From assembly GCA_028583605.1 (NCBI GenBank), contig CM053337.1, positions 22,274,264 to 22,338,263 on the forward strand: a stretch of 64,000 nucleotides of DNA, written 5' to 3'. Below, one piece after another: positions 10,936-24,531 of this stretch (the first letter of the stretch is position 1; each line of letters begins with the position of its first letter). The position numbers and the translations under genes were made by a program. The notes below the pieces were generated by a model that had not been told where the DNA came from, made no database searches, and worked only from the letters and a program-made list of their open reading frames with translations. Origin of the DNA: Dastarcus helophoroides (taxonomy: Eukaryota; Arthropoda; Insecta; Coleoptera; Bothrideridae).

Positions 10936-13900
10936 ACCTGAGAATTTCTAAAAAGAGTCAAAATTGCAGAAAAAAATTAAAAACCAAAAGCATGAATTCA
11001 TGTTTTCCTTTTAAACTTCTTTTCAAAAGTTCAAAATTATGTCCAAATTAAAATAAAAACGAAAATGAAAATGTTTTCATTTTTTTAAGAAATCTCGATT
11101 TTTACTAAAAAATTTAGTTTTTTCGAATTTTGACTATTTGAAAATTTCAATTAACTTCTTTGAAATAATATATTTTTGAAAGTTTCTAATTTTTTGAAAA
11201 CTTCGATTTATTTTGAAAATTTGGACTTAATAATGCTTTTTTTCAGGCATTCGGTTTTTCAAAAGCAAATGTTACTCGAAATTTTGCCTTAAACTGAAAA
11301 TTTTAACTATTTCAGAATTATCACCTTTTTTAAAATTTGACTATTTTGTAAACTTGCAGATTTTCTTCAAATTTTCGGCTTTTTTAAATATGGCTTAATT
11401 TAAAAAAGTCAAAAACCTCGAAAAAAGTCAACATTTTGAAAGATCGAAATATTAAAAGCTGACAAGAAAGAATCTAATAAATCAAATCTCCAGAAATGTC
11501 AAAATTCTTAGGAAAATCCAAAATTTCTAGAAAAAGTTAAATTGTCTTAAAAAAAGTCAAAATTCTGGAAAATGTAAAAAGAAAATTCAAGTCGAAATTT
11601 TAAAAAGTTAAAGTTTTTAAAAATTTGCAAAGTGAACATTTTAGAAAATAAAAATTTTGATAAAGTCGACATTTACAAGAAAAAGTCAACATTTTGACAA
11701 AGAGATGAGATTTTGAAAAGTGTTGATTTCAAAAGAAATCAACATTTTGAAAAAAGTGACGAATTCTAGAAAATAGTCCTAATTTTCAAAAAGGTTAAAA
11801 TATTGAAAAATTTCAAAAAATTGAAATTTTAAAAATTGAAATTCAAAAACTTGAAATCCAAAAACTTGAAATTTAAAAAAATGAAAATTTTTCATAAATG
11901 TCCAAATAAAAAAGTCAAAAATTTTCAAGAAAGTCAATATTTTGAAAGGTCGAAATATTAAAAGCTGATAAGGAAAAATCTACTAAATAAAATCTCCAGT
12001 AAAGTCAAAATTCACAGAAAAATCCAAAATTTCTAGGAAAAGTCAAATATTCCTAAAAAAAAGGTCAAATTGTTGTAAGAAAAAAGTCAAAACTCTGAAA
12101 AATGAAATAGAAATTTTAAATCGAAATTTCTAAATAAGTTGAAAGTTTTTAAAAAAGTCGAAATTTCATAGGAAAATCCCAAATTTTTAGAAAAAGTTAA
12201 ATTGTCTTAAAAAAAGTCCAAATTCTGGAAAATGTAGAAAGGAAATTTAAGTCAAAATTTTAAAAAGTTAAAGTTTTTAAAAATTTGCAAAGTGAACATT
12301 TTAGAAAATAAAAATTTGATTGATAAAGTCGAAATTTACAAGAAAAGGTCAACATTTTGACAAAAAGATGAGATTTTGAAAAGTGTTGATTTCAAAAGAA
12401 ATCAACATTTTGAAAACAGTGACGAATTCTAAAAATAGTCTAAATTTTCAAAAAGATCAAAATTTTGAAAAATTTCAAAATATTGAAATTTAAAAAATTG
12501 AAATTCAAAAAATTGAAATCCAAAAACTTGGAATTTAATAAAATGAAAATTTTTCATAAATGTCCAAATTTAAAAAGTCAAAAATCCCCAAGAAAGTCAA
12601 TATTTTGAAAGGTGGAAATATTAAAAGCTGATAAGAAAAAATCTAATAAATAAAATCTCCAGTAAAGTCAAAATTGACAGAAAAATCCAAAATTTCTAGG
12701 AAAAGTTAAATAGTCTTAAAAAAAAAGTCAAATTGTTGTAAAAGAAGTCAAAATTCTGGAAAATGAAATAGAAATTTTAAGTCAAAATTTCTAAATAAGT
12801 TGAAAATTTTTAAAAAAGTCGATGTTTTCAACAAAAGTATAGAATTTTTCAAGTCAATTTTTCAGAAAGTCGAAAATTTGAAAGAGCCAAACTTACAAAA
12901 GTCGAAAATTTGAAAGATCCAAAATTACAAAAGTCGAAATTTTTGGGAAGTCGACGTTTTTAAAAAGCCCAAAAATTTTAATGACTTGAAAATTGCAAAA
13001 GTCGACATTTTTGAGAGGTTGGCATTTTTAAAAAGGCCGAAAATGTAAAGAAAAGTCACAAATTTTCTACAACGACAAAATTTTGAAGAAAGAGAACATT
13101 TTGAAATGTATGAAATTTTCAGTTTAGTCAAAATTTCGTGACAAATCGCAACATTGAAAAAAACTGCCCGAAGAAAATAAAAATTTTAAGTGACCACATT
13201 TTCAAAATAAATTAAGGTCTTCAAAAAATTGGAAACTCAAAAATAGTCCTCTTTAAAGAAGTGTATTGAAATTTTCAGAGTTGGTATTTAAGGAACTAAA
13301 AATTATTATTAAAATCGAAGTTTTAAAGTAAAGCAAACATAGCACATTTAAAAAAATTGAGTACCGTGATACCAATTGAAAATACCAAAGGAAAATGTGA
13401 TTATTTAATTTTTGAAATGTGTTGAATTTGCGTTAGGTCGAAAAATGAAACATAAAGAACACAAACTAAATTAAAGTCTTTCAAAAAAATGAAAATATTT
13501 GGTCTCTTTTCAAAAAAAGTCTCGAAATATTTAATTGGTCGAGATTTTCGAAAAAGGTCAGCAAATTCAGAGTAGATTAAAGAATTTGAAAATATAGACT
13601 TAGTATTATTTTTTTCGGGCATTTCTTTTTTTCGAAACTGAAATGTTACTCGAAATTTTGACTTAAACTGAAAATTTTTAACTATTTCAGATTTTTCACT
13701 ACTTCAAAATTTTGTTATTTTTTAAGCTTGCAGATTTTTTTCAAATTTTCGGCTTTTTTAAAAATGGCGTAATTTAAAAAAGTCAAAAACCTCGAAATAT
13801 GCCAACATTTTGAAAGCTCGAAATATTGGAAGCTGATAAGAAAAAATCTAATAAATCAAATCTCCAGAAATGTCAAAATTCATGGAAAAATCCAAAATTT

Positions 13901-16515
13901 CTAGAAAAAGTTAAACTCTCTTTAAAAAAAAGTCAAAATTCTGAAAAATGTAAAAAGGAAATTTAAGTCGAAATTTTAAAAAGTTAAAGTTTTCAAAAAT
14001 TTGCAAAGTGAACATTTTAGAAAATAAAAAATTTGATAAAGTTGAAATTTACAAGAAAAAGTCAATATTTCGACAAAAAGATGAGATTTTGAAAAGTGTT
14101 GATTTCAAAAGAAATCAACATTTCTAAAAAAGTAACGAATTCTACAAAATCGTCCAAATTTTCAAAACGTTCAAAATTCTGACAAATTTAAAAAAATCGC
14201 CGATTTCAAATGAAATCATCATTTCGAAAATAGTGACGAAATTCTAAAAAATAGTCCAAATTTTCTAAACGGTCAAAATTTTGACAAATTTCAAAAAACC
14301 GCAATTCATAAAAATTAAACATTTTTTAAAAATGTCTAAATTTCGGAAGTCAAAAATCTCGAAGAAAGTCAATATTTTGAAAGGTCGAAATATTAAAGGC
14401 TCATAAGAAAAAATCTAATAAATAAAATCTCCAGTAGCGTCAAAATTTACAGATAAATCCAAAATTTCTAGGAAAAGTCAAATAGTCTTAAAAAAAAGTC
14501 AAATTGTTGTAAAAAAAGTCAAAATTCTGGAAAATGAAATAGAAATTTTAAGTCGAAATTTCTAAATAAGTTGAAAGTTTTTAAAAAAGTCGATGTTTTC
14601 AACAAAAGAATAGAATTTTTCAAGTCAATTTTTCAGAAAGTCGAAAATTTGAAAGAGCCAAACTTACAAAAGTCGAAAATTGGAAAGATTCAAAATTACA
14701 AAAAGGAAAATTTTTGAGAAGTCGACGTTTTTAAAAGGCCCAAAAATTTGAATGACTTGAAAATTGCAAAAGTCGAAATTTTTGGGAGGTTGGCATTTTT
14801 AAAAAGTCCGAAAATTTAAAGAAAAGCTACAAATTTTCTACAGCGACAAAATTTTGAAGAAAAAGAACATTTTGAAGCGTATGAAATTTTTAGTTTAGTC
14901 AAAATTTTGTTAAAAATCTCAACATTGAAAAAAAACTGCCCGAAGAAAATAAAAATTTTAAGTGACCAAATTTTCAAATTAAATTAAGGTCTTCAAAAAA
15001 TTGGAAACTCAAAAATAGTCCTCTTTAAAGAAGTGTATTGCAATTTTTAGAGTTGGTATTTAAGGAACTAAAAATTATTATTAAAATCGAAGTTTTAAAG
15101 TAAAGCAAACATAGCACATTTAAAAAATTGAATACCGTGGTACCAATTGAAAATACCAAAGGAGAATGTAATTATTTAATTTTTGAAATGTGTTGAATTT
15201 GCGTTAGGTCGAAAAATGAAACATAAAGAACACAAACTAAATCGAAGTCTTTCAAAAAAATGAAAATATTTGGTCTCTTTTCAAAAAAAGTCTCGAAATA
15301 TTTAATTGGTCGAGATTTTCGAAAAAGGTCAGCAAATTCAGAGTAGATTAAAGAATTTGAAAATATAGACTTAGTATTATTTTTTTCGGGCATTTCTTTT
15401 TTTCGAAACTGAAATGTTACTCGAAATTTTAACTTAAACTGAAAATTTTTAACTATTTCAAATTTTTCACTATTTCAAAATTTTGTTATTTTTTAAACTT
15501 GCAAATTTTTTTCAAATTTTCGGTTTTTTTAAAAATGGCGTAATTTAAAAAAGTCAAAAACGTCTAAAAAAAGTCAACATTTTAAAAGGTCGAAATATTG
15601 AAAGCTGACAAGAAAGAATCTAATAAATCAAATCTCCAGAAATGTCAAAATTCATGGGAAAATCCAAAATTTCTATAAAAAATTACATTGTCTTAAAAAA
15701 AGTCAAAATTCTGGAAAATGTAAAAAGGAAATTTAAGTCGAAATTTTAAGAAGTTAAAGTTTTTAAAAATTTGCAAAGTGAACATTTTAGAAAATAAAAA
15801 TTTTGATAAAGTCGACATTTACAAGAAAAAGTCAACATTTTGACAAAAAGATGAGATTTTGAAAAGTGTTGATTTCAAAAGAAATCAACATTTTAAAAAA
15901 AGTGACGAATTCTAGAAAATAGTCCAAATTTTCAAAAAGGTTAAAATTTTGACAAATATCAAATAATTGAAATTTAAAAAATTGAAATTCAAAAAATTGG
16001 AATCCAAAAACTTGAAATTTAAAAAAATGAAAATTTTTCATAAATGTCCAAATTTAAAAAGTCAAAAATCTCCAAGAAAGTCAATATTTTGAAAGGTCGA
16101 AATATTAAAAGCTGATAAGAAAAAATGTAATACATAAAATCTCCAGTAACGTCAAAATTTACAGAAAAATCCAAAATTTCTAGGAAAAGTCAAATAGTCT
16201 TAAAAAAAAGTCAAATTATTGTAAAAAAAGTCAAAATTCTGGAAAATGAAATAGAAATTTTAAGTCGAAATTTCTAAATAAGTTGAAAGATCTTAAAAAA
16301 GTCGACGTTTTCAACAAAAGTATAGAATTTTTTAAGTCAATCCTTCAGAAAGTCGAAAATTTGAAAGACTCAAAATTACAAAAGTCGAAAATTTAAAAGA
16401 TCCAAAATTACAAAAGTCAAAATTTTTGAGAAGTCGACGTTTTTAAAAAGCCCAAAAGCTTGAATGACTTGAAAATTGCAAAAGTCAAAATTTTTGGGAG
16501 GTTGGCATTTTAACA
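10936..16515. repeat. Higher-order satellite, about 1.77-kb repeat
   Basis: The marker AATCTCCAG recurs at 11,485, 11,991, 12,654, 13,859, 14,426, 15,631 and 16,138. The pattern is a two-marker unit (spacing about 510-570, then 1,205) giving a repeat of about 1,772 bp, present three times. The first unit carries an extra duplication of about 660 bp. Each unit also keeps a short perfect hairpin, GTTGATTTC-AAAA-GAAATCAAC. The two later units are near-identical over hundreds of bases, including 13,401-13,622 versus 15,172-15,393. Open frames inside are repeat by-products. Confidence 0.9.
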
Positions 16516-19500
16516 TGACATTTAAAAAGTCGAAAAACCAGCCGCATTTTTAAGTCCTAAGGGGGTAACAAATGTTTTATTAAATATTAAAAAATGTCAG
16601 CACTTTCTTGTGTAAGCTAAAAATTAGGTTTTCTAAAACAATTTTGGCTCAACAAGACAACGTTTTGAAATGTCGAAAGTTTCAAAAAAAAAATCGAAAA
16701 TTTTAATAGTTGACATTTTGAAAACTGTAAAATGTTTTAAAAAAGTCGAACTTTTTAAAAAAGGTTGAAATTTTTTAATCAGGACGAAATTTTAAAAAAG
16801 GTCCAGATTTTGAAAAAAAAAACGAAATTTTCAACAAAATCTAAATTTTCAAACAAATCGAAACGTTTAAAAAAATTTTTCAAATAAAAGTCGACATTTA
16901 AAGAAAAGCCGAAATTTCGAAAATAAGTGGTAACTTTCAAAAGTCAAAACTTCGAGAAAAGATCAAAAATTTAAAAAATAATTGGAGTTTTTAATAAAAA
17001 ATGAAAATCATCAAAAATCAAAATTTTCCAAAAAATTTGGAAAATCGAAATTTTCCAAATTTGGTGAAAAAAACTTCACATCAGAATAGTCGAAATTAAC
17101 AACAACAAAAATATCAAAATTCGAGCAAAATCAAATTTAAAGTAAAAATCGAATTTTTAAAAAGGCAAAATTTTGAAAGATTCAACATTTAAAAAAGTTT
17201 AAATTTTCACAAAAAGTAAATATTTTAATAAAGCCATAAGTTTTCAAAACAGTAGAATTTTTGGTAAATTTAAAAATTTCCAAAAAAAGTTAAAATTGAA
17301 AGAAAAAATCAAATTTTTGAAAAACGGTCGAATTTCAAAAAATAAATTGTAAAATGCGGAAATTCTCACAAAAAATCAAAATTTCTAGGAACATCCGAAC
17401 GAAATTCTTAACAAAAGTGGAAATTTTCAAATTTTTCAACATCCTGAAAAAGGTCAACATTTTGAAAGATTCCAATTTTCGTAGAAAGAAAATCGAAATT
17501 TCGAGAAAAAATTTGAAATATCTGTACAAAAAAGTCGAAATTTTAGGAAAGTAATCCATCGGTTATTACTTTTTTTCAGAAACATATCAAAATGCGGAAG
17601 CAATGGAAAATTTTCCTAACATTTTTTCGTTTCTTTCCAAAATCTTGACATTTTTATAAAAATGTTAGAATTTTTTTCCAAAAGTTGTTAAACAGAATTA
17701 TAAAATAAACTTTGAAATGTCAAAACGCCGTGAAAAAACCTAACATTTTTAAAAGCAAATTAGAGGAACAAAAAATCGGGAGAAGTTGAAATTTCCAGAA
17801 AAAATTTTAAAAACAAATTTGCTGGAAAAGTAGAAATTTCGAGAAAATTTATTTATATAATATATTTAGGAAAATAGAAACTTTCCAAAAAACTTTTCCA
17901 ACAAAAAAATCAAAATGTTAGAAAAAATTAAAAATTTTTCTACAATACAGTGGAAATTGCGAAATCGGGTAAAGACTCGAAGATTTGGTATTATTTTTTT
18001 TCCAGAGAAATATCAAAATATAAAAAGAGTTGGATTTATATTGTTTCTTGAAATTTTCGTTATTGTCTCAAAATTTTGACACTTAGAGAAATTTAACAAT
18101 TTTTTTCGAAATTTCAATTCTTTCTCGAAATATTGATTTCTTTTTCAAAAGTTTTACAAAAATTAGTTTTTAAAAATGCGTTTTCATCAAAATTAAAAAT
18201 AAAATACATTTTAGAAGATCCTAACATGAAAGAAAGATAAGGTTCCTATAAAAGAAATCAGAGAAAATTTAAAATTTCAATAAAAAAGTTTTTAATGAAA
18301 AGTCTTTAAAAAAGACCCAACACTTTGAAAAAAAACTTTAAAGCGGAATTACGGGTGCTGCAGTTCCTCAATGCATATACGCGAGCCGCCCCTGGGTATA
18401 TGTCAGTTTATAAATTGACATCTTTAGAGTTTTTATTCGTGTTTATTGCAACATTACATTCTGAAGGATTTTTTGTTAAAAATTTTGTCAATACCTTAGC
18501 CTTCTCTAGGAATTTCAATGTAATGTAAACAATATTTAGAAATAATTACCATAGCAATAGTCCCTTTGCCTGCGGGGATTTTGATGGCAACAAACATGCA
18601 ATTAGATTATACAGGGTGTTTTCGAAAAAATGCCATAACTGAAGGGGCAAAATGTTTGAACGATTTTAAGAAAGAAAAGTTTATATCTGCATACCTTCGC
18701 TTCATTTTTAAGATGCAGGGTGCTAAAAATTAAGAAAAAATTCAATTTTTCCTTCAATACCGTTTGAAATATTTTTTTAAATTTTGGTAGATAATAACTG
18801 GGCATAAAAATGCATTTTCTGCGAGTAAAATATTTGTTCTACTGCTATCAGTGGCGTCCGCAATATCATTACCCTGAGTAATCTTAACGAAAAAAATGGC
18901 AAGTCACTGCGTTTTTTAAATACAAGTACCAATTTCATAAACAACCTTAACTTCTTGGTAAAAATCCTCTCTTGAATTTTTTAGGTGGCGAATGCTTTTG
19001 CATTAAAAAATCATTTACCTTTAAAAAACCATTATGTTGACTTACTTCATGCTATGGCTTTATTAATTATTAAAAATACTTATTTAAAAAAAAAATATAT
19101 GTAAATTATCTAACATAAATTTTCCCTAATAGTCCACAATGACCAAAGTTCTCTTAAAATGACATATTACTTTGTAGAAAGGGATATCAAGGGCCCATTG
19201 AAATGCAAAGAAATTCATTTTATTTTTTTTTATCAAAAACCATTCATCGGACAAAAAAAGTTAAGAAGAAATTTGTTATTAACGAATAAAAAGCATGAAT
19301 GAAAACCTTATCTATTTTGAAAAAAAAATCAGTAGCGTGATTTTTTTTTTATTTTGATTAAAAATGTTCAAGGACATGTTAATCGAAAACTTCGTTCTAG
19401 GAAAAAAATCTGGGGCGGAATTTTTACCAAGAAATAAAGGATGTTTATGAAATTTATACTTCTTTTGGGAAATTTTGCATTATAATGAAAAGATATCGAT

Positions 19501-20221
19501 ATGATATCTTTAGCTTTTATTCATGTTCATTACAAAATTACATTCTGAACAATTCTTATTTGAAACTATTTTCAATACCTCAGATTTGTCAATGTAAACA
19601 ATATTATGTAATAATTATGGTAATAATAACCACTTGGCCTGCGGGGATTCTGATGGTTGTAAACAAGCAATTAGAGTATAAGAACAAATCTGTTGTGAAT
19701 CATTAGAGGTTATCAATTTTAGAGAGAAATTTTGTCTTGCAAAACAACATACTTTATACGTTCATGAGACAGATTTTTAGTTTTCAACTACGTTGCCAAT
19801 TAAAAAAACATCATGATCAAAAATGATTTTTGCCGATCAAAAAACCTCTAAATATAACCAAAAAAATAAACACCCTAAAATATAACCTTGTCTACTAAAA
19901 TCAAAAATAATTTTTGTCATCAACTAAAAGTGAAGTGACACGTGTTTCAAAATTTCTTTATCGACTAAAAGGAAAAACAACAAATAAATATAGTTTGTGA
20001 CTAATAAAAAAATTATAGGAAATTAGAACAATACAGCTCAAATCGTGACAATTTTACAGCCCTAGTATCGGCCGACGTACTCTACTGCAACGCTTTTCTT
20101 ACTTTACATCAATGTTCACCGTCAACCCGACCGTTCTGTCCTCGACCGCTGCATGGCATAAAGCGGCGGTCAAATAACGGCCGTTCTTTTACGTTGCCGT
20201 TTTATAGTAAACCCTAGCTTA
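16516..20221 (+). repeat. Inverted repeat 1, left arm (about 3.7 kb)
   Basis: This arm is the reverse complement of 24,532-28,975 once the 663-bp insertion in the right arm is removed. Shared landmarks from outside in are AAGTCCT-AGGGGGTAACAAA, GGCTCAACAAGACAAC, the GCCTGCGGGGATTTTGATGG block, the TTTATGAAATTTATACTTCT block and the terminal ACGTTGCCGTTTT...CCCTAGCTTA. The arm also has internal duplication: 18,400-18,610 and 19,480-19,690 are diverged direct copies. Open frames in the arms are short and unrecognisable. The segment 16,659-16,673 is the empty target site of the retroposon in the right arm. Confidence 0.93.
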
Positions 20222-21409
20222 AGTGCAACCGTTGACAGTGCAATGTAAACTCATGTTCAATGCTTTTAATACTTAGCAGATGGCAGCAGTATTTCATATT
20301 TGCTTTATGTATTACAAATTAGACTTTTCTTTGTTGATTCTCACTGTATTTCCATGGATTTACTTAGGCCACTTTTGCACAAAACGACTCATTTATCGCT
20401 ACTTTGTATTTTCAAATTTCTAGGTGACCAACATTTTTTTTAAAAAGATCAATCGATAAAATCGACTGAAACTTGAAAAGTTAGTCATCTTAAAATTGTA
20501 GCCACAGCAAGAATAAAGTCAAAATTTAAGGAAACAATAAAATGGAAATTTAAGGAAACAATAACATTGAAATTTAGGAAATAAATTAGAATTTTAAACT
20601 GCTTTAATTAACTTCCTAAGATATAGTCGAAAGTCACTCAGTGGGATGTTGATTTCTTGAGTATTTTTGTGGTTTACAAAGGGCCATAAGCTGAAAATGT
20701 TTACAGCGATCGTATCATATTAATGAGGCCAAAATCAGTTACAGTTACAGTTACAGTTGGAAGTAGATTTTCTGAGAATTTATGTGGCTTACTAATGGCT
20801 ATAAGCTGGAAATGTTTACATGGATCGTATTGATAAGGCCAAAGAAGATCGTAATCGGTGTATGATTGTGATTGTAAATATTTTCAACTTTTAGCAACGT
20901 TTGTTCTAGAAAATTGATTGTTTCCAAAAACTAAGCAAGATTAAAAAACATAGCAAGACTTGTTCCAATACATTTGGATAGCCAAGCTATCAGAGAAAAT
21001 AATGACGTTTGTACTGATTGATTGCAGAACATTTAATTAACATTATTTCTCAAGTTTAAGGTACCTAAAGGCTTGTCATGCAGAGGGCGCTTGTATGAAA
21101 TGGATGTTGCTATGCAATTGATAATACCAGTTGCCTCAATATTAGGGACTTGTGATGTAACGAATATTGGCATGCTTTTTAACATTCGTATTCGCATTCG
21201 CATTCGCAAGAAATTATTCGAATATATTGCGAATATATTTGGCAACAACACGGGACATTATTTATGAAACAACAATGCAACTACTAAGCTAAGACAGGTA
21301 TCTTAATTGGGCGATGAAGATTTATTTAGAAAGTGCAATTATACATCCAGTCCCACCTAATAAAAAATATTTCTAAATCCCCCAGCTAGCAACAATAAGG
21401 CAAGGTGGG
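20222..21409. other. Spacer of inverted repeat 1, first part
   Basis: Mostly unique AT-rich sequence. It holds a short (CAGTTA)n run near 20,735-20,758, an (ATTCGC)n run near 21,184-21,208, and a TTAGGCCACTTTTGCAC string near 20,364 that recurs near 30,768. No gene is supported. Confidence 0.5.
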
Positions 21410-23143
21410 ATGCTTGGCTCTCCCTTGGTTCATATAGCCAACCAAAAATTTATACTTCCAACTGCGGGAACCTTTTCCAGTTTCCATTTTTTTTTCTTAA
21501 AATTAACCCCCTCCTTGAAATTTCGACATTTTTTTGAAATTTCGACTTTTTTTCCAAAATATTTCTTTTTTAAAAAAAAATTCTCTTTTTCTTTTGATTG
21601 TTCAAATTTATTCCAAATTTGCACTTCTTTTTTCAAAATCCGACTTTCTTAAAATTTCGAATTTTTTTCTCAAAATTCGGCGTTTTTCTTTTTAAAATTT
21701 TATCATATTCCAAAATTATACTTTTTCTGAAAATTTCAACTTTTTTTTAAAATTCGTCTTACTGCAAATTTTGACTTGTTTATCAAACTTTGCATTTTTC
21801 TTGAAATTTGGTTGGATCTTTTGATAAAAAAGTAAAAATTCTCAAAATAATACTTATCTTGAAAGTTTTAAAAATATTTTTTGAAATTGCTGAATTCTTG
21901 TAAAGGCAAAACTTACAAAATATTTAAATTTAAACTTATTTCTCAAAATTTCGATGTTTATTTCAATAGTGGATATTTTCTGAGGTCACACTGGGGCAGG
22001 AGAGGAGGAACTTGTCCCTTACTCAAGCAATCAAGAAATTTTGAATCTTTTTCTTGAAATTTTGATTTTTGTTCTGAAATTTTCCTCTAAATTCGCCCTT
22101 TTCTTCGATTAAATTTCCCTCTCCCTGGAAAATTTCAAATTTTTACTAAATTTCGGCTTTTTTCTCGAAATTTCGATCCCTTTTTTAAGATGTCGATCTT
22201 TTTCCCGAAATTTTGATTATTTTTCAGAACTATTTTGGGTTTTCGAAACCTTTGATTCTTACCTCGAAAATCGTCTTTCTCTCCGAAATTTCCATACTTT
22301 TCAAATTTTTGGAAAAGGTCAACTTTATCGTAAAACTGTTTTATTTATTTATAATTCGACTTTTTCTAAATTACCACTATATACTTAAAATTTTACTTTT
22401 TTCTCCTAAAGTTGGACTGTATTGGAAATTTTGAATATTCCACAAAAAATTCGACTTTTTTGACTATCCGGAAATTTCAACCTATTTTTCAAAATTTGTC
22501 TTATTCTCAAAGTTTCAAATTGAGCTTTTTTATCCAAAATTTGACTTTTTCTTAATATTCGTTTATTTTTCTAAAACTTTGACAAAAATATAGAAATTTT
22601 GACAATAATATTTTTACGAAATTTAGAGAAAAATATTTCTTGTAAATTTCGAGATTGTCAAAATTTAAATCAAAATAAAAATAGTCAGAGAAATGTTTTT
22701 AAAAACTGTTTTTTTTTTCTCCAAATGGGATTTATTCTGGAAATTGCAATTTTTATGACAACATTTTCTAAATAAGTCCCAGTGGAAAAGTCAACATTCG
22801 CAAAAATGAACTTTCGCATTCGCATTCTAGAATGTGGGAAAACCGAAATTCGTTACATCTCGATTAGGGACCTTTCAGAGGATTTTGACATTCTTAAAGT
22901 TTTCTGGAAAAACGTTGAGAGGAATCAAAATTTCGAGAAAAAAGTTCAGAATATAAGTCAATTTAATTTCATAAGAAAGCATATTGAGGTTTGTTTAAAG
23001 TCGAAATATTAAGAAAAAAATTAGAAATTTCACGAAAAAAATTAAAAATTTCGAGGTAAACCACCAGTTTATTAAAAAAAACGAGAAAATTTCGGGTTAA
23101 ATTTCAGAAAAAAAAATATATATCGCGGAAAAAATCGAAAGTT
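21410..23143. other. Spacer of inverted repeat 1, degenerate AT-rich part
   Basis: Degenerate TTTTCTCAAAATTTCGACTTTTT-type sequence, pyrimidine-rich on the plus strand until about 22,760 and then purine-rich, with another short ATTCGC run near 22,812. No gene is seen. Confidence 0.5.
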
Positions 23144-23278
23144 ACTTACTTTACATCAATGTTCACCGTCAAGGCGACCGTTCTGTCCTCGACCGCTGCA
23201 TGGCATAAAGCGGCGGTCAAATAACGGCCGTTCTTTTACGTTGCCGTTTTGTAGGAAACCCTAGCTTTACTTGATGGT
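23144..23278 (+). mobile_element. Third copy of the inner end of inverted repeat 1
   Basis: A 135-bp piece that is nearly identical to the inner tips of both arms (20,096-20,221 and the complement of 24,532-24,655). It ends ACGTTGCCGTTTTGTAGG-AAACCCTAGCTTTA. It matches the right arm better than the left (GGCGACCG rather than CCCGACCG). The end resembles the terminal inverted repeat of the small element at 30,485-30,717, so this is probably a transposon end. Confidence 0.75.
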
Positions 23279-24531
23279 ACTTAAAATTCGGTCTCTAATA
23301 ATAAGAAATGGCGCCAAATTTGAAAAATAAAACATCCTTGCATTTCAGTACGAAAACAAAATGATCCATTAAAAATGGTTCTTAAAAAGGTCGCACATCT
23401 GGAAAGTTCAGTTCTATCTAGTGTGAAACCAAAAAATTTCAGGGGGGCTGCAGCCCCCTAGCCCCCCCTGGTTAGGGGTCGGCCTCCAATTGAGGTCCAA
23501 TGAATCTACTTTAGAAATTAATGGGTTCGTTACTTCCGCTGAAAATGTCATAGACTAGGCGCTGAATTAAATCGTCTGGTATTGGGCTGAAATTTTCACG
23601 CAGATGCAGTACTCTGATCCTCATCTGCGCTACTAATACGAGCTTGCGGTTGTATTAAGCTTGAAATATACTAACAATGGCTCGAAAATTCATTTTAGAT
23701 CTGTGCAAAAATGCTTTTTAATGGGCAAGTGCTCGACGTCAAAAGCAGGGTAATTGAAAAACAGCCGGCGTTCTGGAATGAAATGCACAAAACGAACTAA
23801 CAAGCCCGACCTAAGCAAGAATAACATTGTGTAAAGAATTAACAAAACAATAAATCAACCTTAAGTATGCGCGCCTTTCCGATTCGGGAATATAAAGGAG
23901 TTATTTATAGGGCCTGAGTGCGTTTCCATATTCGTGCTAATTGTTAATCAGTAAATATTCAGGAGTGAGTGCAGGCATTGTATCACTCCACTAGCTTGTC
24001 TGTTAGATACACTTAACACCTATTCACGAACGAGCCCCCTTTTCGGTTTGTTCGATAACACGATGTAGCGGATATTCCATCTAACTTATGTGCAAATAAT
24101 GCCTACCAACTACTTCCGCATCTTGTGCAATATATCAACACCTCAAATTAAACAGCCCCTCGCGCCAGAGCTCTCAGACAGAGAAACTGCGGGGCGTGAA
24201 TAAGTGATAAGACGACTCAACAATTTGATTGAAATTTGGTCTTTAATGACGACCTACTTCTATATCCTAATATATAACAAAAGTGTGTCTGTCCCAGTAA
24301 TGGTTCGCTTTCCACAGGTTAATTAGCAAAGCTATGTTGTCAAAAATTTGTGTGGACTCACTTTGTAAGGCTAGAACGTTGGTAGGATGCGTTTTATCCC
24401 AGATAATCTGAAACTAACATTGTATCCGCAGAGAGTAAATAACCTTTCTCCGTTTTCTATGCAATTAAGTGGTCTCATGATGATCTGATGACAACGTCAG
24501 CGTCAGCGTACTAATCACAAAGTTGTCATAG
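23279..24531. other. Unique island in the spacer, with a G/C palindrome
   Basis: Complex, GC-richer sequence. A perfect 16-bp palindrome, GGGGGCTGCAGCCCCC, lies at 23,443-23,458 beside further C and G runs; such blocks are common in decayed repeats. Near 24,259-24,300 a TATATCCTAATATATAA-then-GTGTGTCTGTC string looks like a transposon tail, but I cannot assign a family. No gene is supported. Confidence 0.45.

Noticed and set aside
18325..18528. Frame of 67 codons also present in the other arm (26,225-26,416)
   Set aside because: Its presence in both arms is explained by the inverted duplication. The frame has no recognisable domain and lies in AT-rich repeat.
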